In this document: in pieces, positions 14,919-23,278 of the stretch
Numbering within the stretch: the first letter of the stretch is position 1
Layout: every line of letters starts with the position of its first letter
Assembly (NCBI RefSeq): GCF_013304735.1
Contig: NZ_JAAITI010000029.1
Location: forward strand, 1-42,874
Direction: 5' to 3'
DNA from: Blautia luti
GTDB taxonomy: Bacteria > Bacillota > Clostridia > Lachnospirales > Lachnospiraceae
DNA length: 42,874 bases
Translations under genes and position numbers: made by a program
Notes under the pieces: model-generated
Databases searched by the model: none
Told to the model about the DNA's origin: nothing
What the model saw: the letters and a program-made list of their open reading frames with translations, nothing else

Positions 14919-17067
14919 GATGTTCCTCTTTCCAGTGTTTCCACTTCTGAACGGCTTCCGGATTCTGTTTCTCCAGCCGTTCTTCCAGTTTCTTTCTGCG
15001 CTGTTCCAGCCGTTCCAGAACTTCCGGGTGTTCGGCCAGGATTTTTTCTTTTAGTTTGCCACGGCGTTTTTCCAGAAGCTGAAGGATCAGTCTCCGGTCG
15101 GAAGTCAGCTCTTCCGGCAATTCGTCCATATGTAACTCGATCCTTCGGAGAAGTTCATCCTCATCCAGAAGCCCCAGGCCATGCCAGTTATCCAAAAGTT
15201 CTTCCAGACCTTCTTCGGAGAGACGTTCAATATCCGGGATTTGGTGTAACTGCTCGATAATGTGATGGACAGATTCCTCGATCTCTTTTACTGCATCATC
15301 ACCAAAAGCCCAGGCGAACTCTTCCAGGGTATTTTCTTCCTCTGCCGGAAGAAAAGCGATACTGCGGCGCAGAAGCTTTGTCTCGTCTTCCTTTGGAACA
15401 TCCAGTTCATAAGGGGCTTCGATCCCTGCGTCATGCAGAGCAGCAAGAATGGTACGGCGGACCATACCGTCCTTGATCATATGACTGATGCCGAACTGAC
15501 GCAGCTGGTCATTGATCTGAGTGGAATGTTCGGTGAGGTAAAAACGGATCCCACGTTTTTTCAGGCTTGCAGAGATGGCATCCAGCCGGTCGGCAGCAGT
15601 AACGTCAATGCTGTTGATGGCACTGGCATCTACGATCACTACTTTCGTATCTTTCTGGATGCTGTTCTCAATGTCCTCCTGAAAGATCTTTACATTTGCG
15701 AAAAACAGGTTTTCACTGAAACGGTAGATGACAACGCCTTTGATGGGATAGGCGTAACGGTTTCTGGAAAGATCAAAATAAACATCTCTGCCCGGGATCA
15801 TGCCACGGAAAGAGCGTGGCGGGTTGGTAGCTTTCAGGATCACAGCTACGAAAGAGAGCAGGATGCCAATGATAACGCCGTAGATAGTTCCAAGGCAGAG
15901 CACGCTGAAACCGGCAGCCATAAAAATGTAAAATTCTGTCCGGCTCACCTTGAAAAGACGCACAGCCAGATGGGTTTCCACCACATCCATCAGAGCAGAG
16001 ATCACAATGGCTGTCAGCACAGGAACCGGAAGATATCCGATAAAGCCGGTGCCAAAAAGAAGAATCAGAGCCATGGTGATCCCGGCAGTGATGGAAACTG
16101 CCTGAGATTTTCCTCCGTACTGTTCATTGAGGGAGGTGCGGGAGATACTGCCGTTTACTGGGCAGCAGCCTACTGCGGCGGCAGCAATATTTCCGGCGGC
16201 ACAGGCCAGGATTTCCTGACGGTCGTTCAGCTTATAATCATTGCGGAACGCAAAGGTATTCTCTGCAAGAAGAGTTTCTGCCATAATGACAACAGCAACC
16301 ATAAGGCCGCGGCCTGCTGCCTGGGTCAGATCAACATTTCCGAAATCCGGGATCACCAGGGAAGGAAGGCCACGTTCTACAGACTGCAAAAGCACAACGC
16401 CCTTTTCATCCACATGAAAAACAACGGTGGAGAGAACACCCAGGGCCATGATCGCGATGGCCATGGGGAATTTCGGCGCCAGTTTTTTGAATATGCGGAT
16501 CAGTATCAGCGCACCAAGTCCCATGCAGAGGGAAAGCCAGCTTATATTTTTTGCGGCAGCGAAGATATGCTCTGCCAGCTCCAGAAGTTCACCGGAACCG
16601 GCCGGGCTTCCCATCAGCTTCGGGATCTGCATCAGGATGATGGTGACTGCGATACCGCTGATAAAACCACCCATAACAGGTGTGGAGATAAAGTCCACGA
16701 TCTTATCTGCGTGAAGCAGAAAGAAGATAAACAGCCACAGACCTGCAAAAAGTGCAATGGCAGGGACATAATCCATGGCGGCTTCCGATTCCGCGGCAAT
16801 GCCAAGGGTAGACAGTGCGCCGCCTACAATGGCAGCAGGTGCCGCGTCAACTCCGAAGATAAATTGCCTTGAAGTGGAAAAGAGCGCAAACAGCAGGATC
16901 GGCAGAACAGAACCATACAGTCCGTATACCGCCGGAATTCCGGAAATCTGGGCATATCCCATGGAGATAGGAATGGAAACCGCGGCGATGATGATACCGG
17001 AAAAAATATCTTTGAGAAGGTACTCTTTCCGGTAGCCCCACAGCGAGGAAAACAGGGAAAGCTTCAT
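14908..17067 (-). CDS. SulP-family anion transporter with STAS domain and charged tail
   Basis: 719 residues, integral membrane. About residues 15-410 form the SulP transport core (opening FSGIIIAAVSIPISMGYAQI), which moves sulfate, bicarbonate or similar anions. The STAS domain follows at about 440-550 (VVIVDASAINSIDVTAADRL). An additional ~160-residue tail (556-719) is rich in Glu, Lys, Arg and Leu and looks helical or coiled-coil; typical bacterial SulP proteins end soon after STAS. AAAGGATG lies before the ATG. It is convergent with the LysR gene and divergent from mnmA. Proximity to metY two genes away would suit sulfate uptake, but this is only positional. Confidence 0.88.
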   Translation of the reverse strand: MKLSLFSSLWGYRKEYLLKDIFSGIIIAAVSIPISMGYAQISGIPAVYGLYGSVLPILLFALFSTSRQFIFGVDAAPAAIVGGALSTLGIAAESEAAMDYVPAIALFAGLWLFIFFLLHADKIVDFISTPVMGGFISGIAVTIILMQIPKLMGSPAGSGELLELAEHIFAAAKNISWLSLCMGLGALILIRIFKKLAPKFPMAIAIMALGVLSTVVFHVDEKGVVLLQSVERGLPSLVIPDFGNVDLTQAAGRGLMVAVVIMAETLLAENTFAFRNDYKLNDRQEILACAAGNIAAAAVGCCPVNGSISRTSLNEQYGGKSQAVSITAGITMALILLFGTGFIGYLPVPVLTAIVISALMDVVETHLAVRLFKVSRTEFYIFMAAGFSVLCLGTIYGVIIGILLSFVAVILKATNPPRSFRGMIPGRDVYFDLSRNRYAYPIKGVVIYRFSENLFFANVKIFQEDIENSIQKDTKVVIVDASAINSIDVTAADRLDAISASLKKRGIRFYLTEHSTQINDQLRQFGISHMIKDGMVRRTILAALHDAGIEAPYELDVPKEDETKLLRRSIAFLPAEEENTLEEFAWAFGDDAVKEIEESVHHIIEQLHQIPDIERLSEEGLEELLDNWHGLGLLDEDELLRRIELHMDELPEELTSDRRLILQLLEKRRGKLKEKILAEHPEVLERLEQRRKKLEERLEKQNPEAVQKWKHWKEEHLKD

Positions 17068-17160
17068 ATAGTCACATCCTTTTCTGAAAAATATGTTCTA
17101 TTATATACCAAAGAGAGCCTGCGGGAAAGAAGCAAAGCAAAGGTTCCGGGTGAAAAATCG

Positions 17161-17189
17161 TGGACAAAGGATATCTGCCATATTATAAT
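17161..17189 (+). promoter_or_regulatory. Promoter of mnmA
   Basis: -35 TGGACA (17161-17166), 17-base spacer, consensus -10 TATAAT (17184-17189), about 85 bases before the mnmA start. Confidence 0.7.
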
Positions 17190-17273
17190 AAATGCGAAAT
17201 TACAGCTGTGGGGATGCGAAATCCTGTACTTTTGCTGTGTGAAAAAGATCATCAATGAAAGGTTAAGATATAA

Positions 17274-18362
17274 ATGAAAAAAGCGATCATAGCAATGAGC
17301 GGCGGTGTAGACAGCTCCGTGGCAGCTCTTTTGACAAAGGAATCCGGTGACGAGTGCATCGGTGCAACCATGAAACTTTACAACAACGAGGATATCGGTG
17401 TCCACAGGGAAAAGACCTGCTGTTCCCTGGACGATGTGGAGGATGCCAGAAGCGTAGCCTATCAGATGGATATGCCTTACTACGTATTTAACTTTACCGC
17501 AGATTTCCATACAGAAGTCATGGACCGTTTTGTGGAGGCTTACGAAAACGGCTGTACACCCAATCCATGTATCGACTGCAACCGTTATCTGAAATTTGAC
17601 AAAATGTTCCACCGTATGCAGGAGATCGGCTACGATTATATTGTAACCGGACATTACGCAAGAGTGGAATATGATGAGAACAGAGGACGCTATCTTCTGA
17701 AAAAAGCAGTGGACGACACCAAGGATCAGTCCTATGTGCTCTATATGCTGACCCAGGAACAGCTGGCACATGTAAAACTTCCTCTTGGCGGCCTTCGGAA
17801 AGATCAGGTCCGTGTCATTGCCGAAGAGCATGGTTTTATCAATGCCAGAAAACATGACAGCCAGGATATCTGCTTTGTGCCGGATGGCGATTATGCGAAA
17901 TTTATCGAGAAATATACAGGCAAAAAAACACCGGAAGGTGATTTTGTAGATAAAGAAGGAAACTATATCGGACGCCATAAAGGAATCATCCATTATACCA
18001 TCGGTCAGCGCCGTGGCCTTGGTATTCCGGCAGCCAGCCGTCTTTATGTCTGCGAGATCTCCCCGAAGACCAATACAGTTGTTCTCGGTGACAACGCAGA
18101 TCTTTTCAGCAGTGAGCTTGAGGCAGATAGTGTAAACCTGATCTCTGTGGATAATTTAAGTGAGCCGAAGAGAGTGACTGCCAAGATCCGTTACCGTCAT
18201 AAAGAGCAGCCAGCCACTGTATGGCAGACACCGGACGGCATCCTTCATGTGAAGTTTGATGAACCTCAGAGAGCGATCACAAAAGGCCAGGCTGTGGTAA
18301 TGTATGACGGAGACGAAGTTGTAGGCGGTGGCGTTATAAATAAAATCTATAGCCAGTCATAA
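17274..18362 (+). CDS. mnmA: tRNA 2-thiouridine synthase MnmA
   Basis: 362 residues, normal family length. MnmA activates U34 of tRNA-Lys, -Glu and -Gln with ATP and inserts sulfur delivered as a persulfide. The ATP-binding PP-loop SGGVDSS is at 9-15. The sulfur-carrying cysteines are visible in NPCIDCNRYLKF (about residue 101) and in DSQDICFVPDGDY. TGHYARV is also conserved. AAAGGTTAAG lies upstream of the ATG. It is a single-gene unit with its own promoter, ending just before the metY control region. Confidence 0.95.
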   Translation: MKKAIIAMSGGVDSSVAALLTKESGDECIGATMKLYNNEDIGVHREKTCCSLDDVEDARSVAYQMDMPYYVFNFTADFHTEVMDRFVEAYENGCTPNPCIDCNRYLKFDKMFHRMQEIGYDYIVTGHYARVEYDENRGRYLLKKAVDDTKDQSYVLYMLTQEQLAHVKLPLGGLRKDQVRVIAEEHGFINARKHDSQDICFVPDGDYAKFIEKYTGKKTPEGDFVDKEGNYIGRHKGIIHYTIGQRRGLGIPAASRLYVCEISPKTNTVVLGDNADLFSSELEADSVNLISVDNLSEPKRVTAKIRYRHKEQPATVWQTPDGILHVKFDEPQRAITKGQAVVMYDGDEVVGGGVINKIYSQS

Positions 18363-18394
18363 ATAAAGGTGAGAACCTAAATAGATAAACCCCA

Positions 18395-18423
18395 TTGACA
18401 TACTAGGAAAAGGGTGATATGAT
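18395..18423 (+). promoter_or_regulatory. Strong promoter of the metY leader
   Basis: -35 TTGACA (18395-18400), 17-base spacer, -10 TATGAT (18418-18423). Transcription would start about 18430, giving a leader of roughly 190 bases before metY that includes the peptide at 18486. Confidence 0.85.
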
Positions 18424-18485
18424 TGCATCATCAAAAAACGGAGCACACAAAACAAGGTGAGCAACGTGATGATCAGGAGGAAATC

Positions 18486-18551
18486 ATGAAGGTTTTACAG
18501 AAGTCAACAAGGGTGTTTATCGAAGAAAAGCGAATGTGTTGTTGTCGCTGA
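18486..18551 (+). CDS. Cysteine-rich leader peptide upstream of metY
   Basis: A 21-codon reading frame (starts MKVLQ, ends KRMCCCR) preceded by an excellent ribosome binding site AGGAGG (18475-18480, 5-base spacing). It ends in tandem stops TGA-TAA (18549-18554). Codons 18-20 are three consecutive TGT Cys codons, preceded by Met and followed by Arg. It lies between a strong promoter and metY, whose enzyme makes homocysteine or cysteine. This is the layout of an amino-acid-sensing leader peptide. GATGATCA occurs both just before the peptide's ribosome binding site (18468-18475) and just after its stop (18558-18565); either copy can pair with ATCATC at 18427-18432, giving alternative folds. No T-run terminator is present, so control would act on translation or processing. 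The regulatory role is inference. Confidence 0.75.
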   Translation: MKVLQKSTRVFIEEKRMCCCR

Positions 18552-18623
18552 TAAGCAGATGATCATAAGATAAGAAATTACTATTTTACCGAATATAAGA
18601 ATAAAAGAAAAGAGGACAAACAC

Positions 18624-19931
18624 ATGAGCAAAATTACAAGAGATCAGAGAAAATTTAAATTTGAGACATTACAGCTTCACGTAGGACAGGAACAGCCGGA
18701 TCCGGTTACAGATGCAAGAGCAGTACCAATCTACCAGACATCTTCCTATGTATTCCGCAACTGCGATCATGCAGCAGCACGTTTCGGACTTGCAGATGCT
18801 GGTAACATTTACGGACGTCTTACAAACCCGACAGAGGACGTATTCGAGAAGAGGATCGCAGCACTTGAGGGTGGCTCCGCAGCACTTGCAGTAGCATCCG
18901 GTGCAGCAGCTATCACATACACGATCGAGAACCTTGCACAGCAGGGAGATCACATTGTAGCAGCCAAAAATATTTACGGCGGTACAACAAACCTTCTGGA
19001 GCATACGCTTCCGGCATACGGAATCACAACAACATTTGTTGATGTATTCAATCTCGAGGAAGTGGAGAATGCGATCCAGGAGAACACAAAAGCTGTTTAT
19101 ATTGAGACTCTTGGAAACCCAAATTCTGATGTTGTAGATATTGAGGCTCTTGCAAAAATTGCTCACAAACATAAAATTCCGCTTGTTGTAGATAATACAT
19201 TTGCAACACCATACCTCGTAAGACCAATTGAGTACGGCGCAGATATCGTTGTTCATTCCGCAACAAAATTCATCGGTGGCCACGGAACTACTATCGGTGG
19301 TGTGATCGTAGAGAGTGGTAAGTTTGACTGGGAGGCATCCGGCAAATTTGCATCTCTTACAGAGCCAAATCCAAGCTATCATGGCGTAAGCTTCACAAAA
19401 GCATGCGGACCGGCTGCATTTGTTACAAAGATCCGTGCGATCCTTCTTCGTGACACAGGAGCAACCATTTCTCCAGTAAGCTCATTCATCTTCCTTCAGG
19501 GACTTGAGACACTGTCTCTCCGTGTAGAGCGTCATGTTGAGAACGCACTGAAGGTTGTACAGTATCTGAATGATCATCCGCAGGTAGAGAAGGTTCATCA
19601 TCCGTCTGTATCCACAGATCCAAGCCAGCAGGAGCTTTACAAGAAATATTTCCCTAACGGCGGCGGTTCCATCTTTACATTTGAGATCAAGGGAGATGCA
19701 CAGAAGGCAAAGGATTTCATTGATAACCTTGAGCTGTTCTCACTTCTTGCAAACGTTGCAGATGTGAAATCCCTTGTTATCCATCCGGCTACTACAACAC
19801 ATAGCCAGTGCACAGAGGAAGAGCTTCTTGATCAGGGAATCAAACCAAACACAATCCGTCTTTCTATCGGAACTGAGAATATCGATGATATTATCCAGGA
19901 TCTTGATGAGGCATTCAAAGCAGTTCAGTAA
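18624..19931 (+). CDS. metY: O-acetylhomoserine sulfhydrylase / cysteine synthase (MetY)
   Basis: 435 residues, PLP-dependent Cys/Met metabolism family. The enzyme makes homocysteine from O-acetylhomoserine and sulfide, feeding methionine synthesis. Visible: N-terminal FETLQLHVGQEQPDP typical of the long MetY branch, GNIYGRLTNPTEDVFE, the PLP-contacting Asp190 in VVDNTFATP, and the PLP lysine K215 in HSATKFIGGHGTTIGG. AAGAGGACAAACAC precedes the ATG. Codon use is strongly biased, as in highly expressed genes. It is monocistronic: leader peptide upstream, bidirectional terminator downstream. No S-box or T-box was recognised in the leader. Confidence 0.95.
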   Translation: MSKITRDQRKFKFETLQLHVGQEQPDPVTDARAVPIYQTSSYVFRNCDHAAARFGLADAGNIYGRLTNPTEDVFEKRIAALEGGSAALAVASGAAAITYTIENLAQQGDHIVAAKNIYGGTTNLLEHTLPAYGITTTFVDVFNLEEVENAIQENTKAVYIETLGNPNSDVVDIEALAKIAHKHKIPLVVDNTFATPYLVRPIEYGADIVVHSATKFIGGHGTTIGGVIVESGKFDWEASGKFASLTEPNPSYHGVSFTKACGPAAFVTKIRAILLRDTGATISPVSSFIFLQGLETLSLRVERHVENALKVVQYLNDHPQVEKVHHPSVSTDPSQQELYKKYFPNGGGSIFTFEIKGDAQKAKDFIDNLELFSLLANVADVKSLVIHPATTTHSQCTEEELLDQGIKPNTIRLSIGTENIDDIIQDLDEAFKAVQ

Positions 19932-19977
19932 ATAAGACAATTAAATAAGAAGAACACCTTCTAAATCAATAGCACAG

Positions 19978-20028
19978 AAAAATCTGCTCCGGGACGTATG
20001 AGAATATAGTTCCGGGGCAGATTTTTTT
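19978..20028. terminator. Bidirectional terminator between metY and the deacetylase gene
   Basis: AATCTGCTCCGG (from 19981) pairs with CCGGGGCAGATT (20012-20023, one G-U pair), flanked by A-run on the left and eight T on the right. It abuts the stop codon of the convergent deacetylase gene at 20028. Confidence 0.88.
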
Positions 20029-20879
20029 TAGGCGGCTTCCACAAGTTCTTCCAACGTTCCGAAAGTATATCCCATCTCTTTCCATTTCGTCAGCAGTTCA
20101 TCCAGGATGGAAGCGTTTGTAGAGGAAGTGCTGTGCAGCAGCACAATAGCACCCGGATGGATGCGTCCCAGTAATTTCTCGAAAGCTTCTTCTTTTGAGG
20201 GCTGTTTATCCTGATACCAGTCCACATAGGCCAGGCTCCAGAAAAACGTGTGATACTCCAGATCTTTTGCCATCTGGAGGTTTTCCGTGCTGTAGATCCC
20301 CTGTGGCGGACGGTAAAATTTTGTCATTTCTTTTCCAGTTGCTTCTTTATAAAGAGCCTCCACATCTTCAAGCTGTTTCTGAAAAGCTTCTTTTGTGGAG
20401 ATACCGGACATATCCGGGTGAGTCATGGTGTGGTTGCCAACGGTATGGCCTGCATCCACAATTTCCCGGATCAGTTCCGGCTTTTCCCGGATCAGGGTTC
20501 CCACAACAAAAAATGTGGCATATACCTGATGTTTATGTAAGGCGTCCAGAATGGCAGGCGTGTTTCCATTATCATAGCCTGCGTCGAAAGTGAGATATAT
20601 TTTTTTCTCATCAGTATCATCTGCGTACCAGGCATTGTATTTTTTCAGTTCCTCTATGGAAGCATTTCCTGTAGGCCGTGTGCCCTTCTCCTGAAAACCA
20701 AGCCCCCAGTTTTCACTCTGAGAAGACAGAGAAGCAGAAGAGGGCCGGCTGTTTTCCATAGAATTCTGGTCGGATCGTGATCCGGAAGAAAAATGGGAAG
20801 AAATCTTTCCCACAAGACTGCCAAGAGCAAAAGCCATGACAAAGAAAAAGATAAGGCGGTAGATATGTTTTTGTTTCAT
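20028..20879 (-). CDS. PdaA-like polysaccharide deacetylase (spore cortex delta-lactam type)
   Basis: 283 residues from the ATG at 20879 (GAGG 6 bases upstream); an earlier in-frame ATG at 20945 would add 22 non-family residues before the membrane anchor. Residues 7-25 form one transmembrane segment, so the enzyme faces outside. A Ser-rich linker follows, then the NodB deacetylase domain (about 60-275): TFDAGYDNG with Asp99, and NHTMTHPD with metal ligands His150 and His154, then FYRPPQGIYS. WGLGFQ and the KYNAWY region match PdaA, which removes acetyl from muramic acid so that muramic-delta-lactam can form in spore cortex. It supports a spore-forming host. Single gene, convergent with metY. 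Confidence 0.88.
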   Translation of the reverse strand: MKQKHIYRLIFFFVMAFALGSLVGKISSHFSSGSRSDQNSMENSRPSSASLSSQSENWGLGFQEKGTRPTGNASIEELKKYNAWYADDTDEKKIYLTFDAGYDNGNTPAILDALHKHQVYATFFVVGTLIREKPELIREIVDAGHTVGNHTMTHPDMSGISTKEAFQKQLEDVEALYKEATGKEMTKFYRPPQGIYSTENLQMAKDLEYHTFFWSLAYVDWYQDKQPSKEEAFEKLLGRIHPGAIVLLHSTSSTNASILDELLTKWKEMGYTFGTLEELVEAA

Positions 20880-21000
20880 GGGAACCTCGGAGAAAATGGA
20901 GTTATTAATATGCTTATGAACGTACAGAGGAAGATATGAAGACAAATGATAATGAGGATAGGTTCAGCAGAATATTCAGGAGAGCCAGAGATAAATAAGC

Positions 21001-21284
21001 AAAAAATAAGAGCCATCAGCGATCAATTTCTTCTGCCGATGACTCTTTCAATTTTCATTATCCAATGGAATATACCTCTCATTTCTTAGATTTAAAACTT
21101 ATACGGAATTAAAATTTACGTTCTCGGTGGTCCGTACCTCCTTGTTTTAATTATGATGGAAAATCTTTAAATCTTCTGGTGGACTGTACCTCTCTTTCTT
21201 AGATTATGGGAAGTAAGTTATGTTTTCGGTGGGTTCACGCTCCTTTTTGATTTGTTTTTTTGTTTTCCGTTTGTTTTATTTGAT
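21001..21284 (-). ncRNA. Candidate non-coding RNA with four repeated hairpin modules
   Basis: Minus-strand transcription unit with no ORF. A textbook promoter (-35 TTGACA = plus 21314-21319; -10 TATAGT = plus 21291-21296; spacer 17) would start RNA near 21284. A hairpin AAGAGTCATCGGC/GCTGATGGCTCTT (plus 21008-21047, one mismatch) followed by TTATTTTTT ends it near 21001, giving about 284 nt. In between are four related modules about 52-62 bases apart (plus 21222-21248, 21173-21200, 21120-21147, 21060-21087). Each has an SD-like AGGAG/GAGAGG arm and, in three, a CCACC arm that can pair back (for example GGAGGU/ACCACC around ACGG). It is not 6S, SRP, tmRNA or RNase P by motif. Function unknown. 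Confidence 0.6.
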
Positions 21285-21290
21285 GGTTAT

Positions 21291-21319
21291 ACTATAACAG
21301 ACAAAAACGATATTGTCAA
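21291..21319 (-). promoter_or_regulatory. Consensus promoter of the minus-strand RNA
   Basis: On the minus strand TTGACA (plus 21314-21319) and TATAGT (plus 21291-21296) are separated by exactly 17 bases. It points away from eno and toward the repeated hairpin modules. Confidence 0.8.
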
Positions 21320-21376
21320 CACTAAATTTGAAAAATAATAAAAATAAATTAAAAGAGAAGAATAACTAAAATAAAA

Positions 21377-21395
21377 TATCTGAAATATTCAGATA
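21377..21395. promoter_or_regulatory. Palindrome upstream of eno
   Basis: TATCTGAA-ATA-TTCAGATA is a perfect 8-bp dyad, 129 bases before the enolase start and just before a TTGACG (21399-21404) that could be a -35 element; no matching -10 at normal spacing was found. Candidate operator or hairpin. The remaining region 21396-21523 holds only the eno leader and ribosome binding site. Confidence 0.4.
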
Positions 21396-21523
21396 ATATT
21401 GACGCCGGAGAATACGTATAGACCAAAACCTTTTCGGACAAGCTACCCTTATGAACATAAGAAGAGAACAAAAAAGCGCAGGAGATCATAAACAGTATTA
21501 TTATTTTCAAGGAGGGAAAACTT

Positions 21524-22873
21524 ATGCTACGTTATCTGCCTGTTCGAAAAGTTCACGCTAGACAGGTCCTGGATTCCAGGGGGAATCCTACGGTGGAAGC
21601 GGAAGTAACAGTAGGAGAAGGAATCATAGGGATCAACGGATTTACGGGAAGAGCCATGGTGCCGTCCGGAGCATCCACGGGGAAATTTGAGGCTGTGGAG
21701 CTGCGGGACGGAAACCGTGAGGAATATCTGGGCCAGAGTGTGAAAAAAGCGGTGGAGAACATCAATACCCGTCTGGCGGATGCCATCATCGGAGAAAATG
21801 CCCTGAACCAGGCATGGATCGATCATCTTCTGATCGAAACGGACGGAACGGAAAACAAAAGCAGTGCAGGAGCCAATGCCACACTGGCAGTATCCCTGGC
21901 AACGGCCCGTGCTGCAGCCGGTGCACTCCGGCTTCCTCTTTATCAGTACCTTGGAGGTTGTCATACCATGCAGCTTCCGGTGCCGATGATGAATATTTTA
22001 AATGGGGGAAAGCATGCGGACAACACCGTAGATCTTCAGGAATTTATGATCATGCCAACCGGGGCAGGGTGTCTGGAAAAAGGTATCCGTATGTGTGCGG
22101 AAGTTTACCAGCACTTAAAGCTCCTTCTCCGGGAAAAAGGACTTTCCACAGCAGTTGGTGATGAAGGAGGCTTTGCCCCGGATCTTCCGGATTCAGAGGA
22201 AGTGCTGACCCTGATCGTCCATGCAGTGGAAAAAGCAGGATACAAACCTGGTGAAGAGATCACCATTGCCATCGATGCAGCCTCCAGTGAACTTTATGAT
22301 GAGGAAAAAGGCGTGTACTTTTTCCCGGGGGAGAGCCGCATGAAAGGGGAAAAGATCTACCGGGATGCCAGGGAGATGACAGAGTACTACGAGAAACTGG
22401 TGGGAAAATTTCCCATTGTTTCCATTGAGGATGGGCTCTGGGAGGATGACTGGGAAGGCTGGAAATACCTGACGGAACATCTGGGAAAAAAGGTCCAGCT
22501 TGTGGGAGATGATCTGTTTGTCACCAATATCAAACGTCTGCGCTGCGGTATTCAGCTTGAAGTCGCCAATGCCATCCTCATCAAGGTAAATCAGATCGGA
22601 ACCCTCACGGAAACCCTGGATGCAGTGGAGATGGCCCAGCATGCGGGATATCGCGCGGTGATCTCCCACAGATCCGGCGAGACCGAGGATTCCTTTATCG
22701 CAGATCTGGCGGTAGCTTGCGGAGCCGGACAGATCAAAACAGGTGCGCCCTGCCGTTCGGACCGGAATGCCAAGTATAATCAGCTTCTGCGGATCCATGA
22801 ACAGTTTGGGACCCTTGGAAGATATGCCGATCCTTTTGCAAAAAGATCTCAGAAAAAGCCCTGCATAAAATAA
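21524..22873 (+). CDS. eno: Enolase (phosphopyruvate hydratase)
   Basis: 449 residues, about 18 longer than typical bacterial enolase, with extra residues at both ends (N-terminal MLRYLPVRK and C-terminal [11 protein letters not shown]). It converts 2-phosphoglycerate to phosphoenolpyruvate. Active-site features are present: [24 protein letters not shown] loop, GDEGGFAP, metal ligands in [21 protein letters not shown] and GDDLFVTN, the catalytic Lys in [10 protein letters not shown], and [17 protein letters not shown] replaces the common GAPCRTER. AAGGAGGGAAAAC precedes the ATG. It is not in a glycolytic operon; secG follows with its own promoter. Confidence 0.93.
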   Translation: MLRYLPVRKVHARQVLDSRGNPTVEAEVTVGEGIIGINGFTGRAMVPSGASTGKFEAVELRDGNREEYLGQSVKKAVENINTRLADAIIGENALNQAWIDHLLIETDGTENKSSAGANATLAVSLATARAAAGALRLPLYQYLGGCHTMQLPVPMMNILNGGKHADNTVDLQEFMIMPTGAGCLEKGIRMCAEVYQHLKLLLREKGLSTAVGDEGGFAPDLPDSEEVLTLIVHAVEKAGYKPGEEITIAIDAASSELYDEEKGVYFFPGESRMKGEKIYRDAREMTEYYEKLVGKFPIVSIEDGLWEDDWEGWKYLTEHLGKKVQLVGDDLFVTNIKRLRCGIQLEVANAILIKVNQIGTLTETLDAVEMAQHAGYRAVISHRSGETEDSFIADLAVACGAGQIKTGAPCRSDRNAKYNQLLRIHEQFGTLGRYADPFAKRSQKKPCIK

Positions 22874-22884
22874 ACGGAAAATGG

Positions 22885-22913
22885 TTGAAATCCCGGTTTA
22901 GCTATGGTAAAAT
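22885..22913 (+). promoter_or_regulatory. Promoter of secG (secG-rnr-smpB region)
   Basis: -35 TTGAAA (22885-22890), 17-base spacer, -10 TAAAAT (22908-22913), 30 bases before the secG GTG. Confidence 0.7.
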
Positions 22914-22943
22914 AACCTCTAGTTGATTAGGAGGTGTAACCGC

Positions 22944-23177
22944 GTGAACATTTTGAAGATTATTCTGACTGTAATTTATGCAATAGATTGTATCGCTCTG
23001 ACTGTTGTCGTACTGATGCAGGAGGGCAAGCAGCAGGGTCTTGGCTCTATCGCCGGAGTAGCTGATACTTACTGGGGTAAGAATAAGGGCCGTTCCATGG
23101 AAGGTGGTCTCGTAAGAGGTACCATTATCATGGGAGTTATTTTCTTTGTACTGTCAATCGTACTGAACATTATCTGA
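22944..23177 (+). CDS. secG: Preprotein translocase subunit SecG
   Basis: 77 residues with two transmembrane helices (about 3-23 and 55-75) joined by a cytoplasmic loop containing QEGKQQGLGSIAG, the family signature. SecG binds SecYE and helps SecA-driven protein export. The start is GTG at 22944, 9 bases after AGGAGG (22929-22934); the upstream in-frame TTG at 22923 lies before that site and is rejected. A terminator-like hairpin follows, then rnr and smpB, a gene order common in Firmicutes. Confidence 0.93.
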   Translation: MNILKIILTVIYAIDCIALTVVVLMQEGKQQGLGSIAGVADTYWGKNKGRSMEGGLVRGTIIMGVIFFVLSIVLNII

Positions 23178-23205
23178 TCTGCCGGGAGCAGAACAGAAGT
23201 TGGGA

Positions 23206-23278
23206 ACACTCTTGCTGCGTTAGCATGCAGAAGAACCTCGGATGGAGACTTCTTTTGTTAATCAGCAGGAGTGTTTTT
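23206..23278 (+). terminator. Terminator or attenuator between secG and rnr
   Basis: ACACTCTTGCTG (23206-23217) pairs with CAGCAGGAGTGT (23263-23274, one G-U pair) and TTTTT follows. The 45-base loop has its own small stems. It would limit read-through from secG to rnr. Confidence 0.75.

Noticed and set aside
15262..16872. A 536-codon open frame on the plus strand
   Set aside because: It lies entirely antisense to the SulP gene, whose protein sequence is clearly conserved. The antisense translation is rich in His, Cys and Gln with no domain, as expected from a shadow frame.
17064..17993. A 309-codon minus-strand frame over mnmA
   Set aside because: It overlaps mnmA, which is certain, and reads as a Cys/Phe/His-rich shadow.
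18363..18623. SAM (S-box) riboswitch or Cys/Met T-box upstream of metY
   Set aside because: No S-box conserved core (such as GAGGGA with CAACC) and no T-box AGGGTGGNACCGCG were found; there is also no intrinsic terminator. The Cys-rich leader peptide explains the region better.
21060..21250. Reading the four modules as a plus-strand 5' UTR of eno
   Set aside because: The only good promoter points to the minus strand and the terminator's T-run is on the minus-strand side; no plus-strand promoter lies upstream of the modules.
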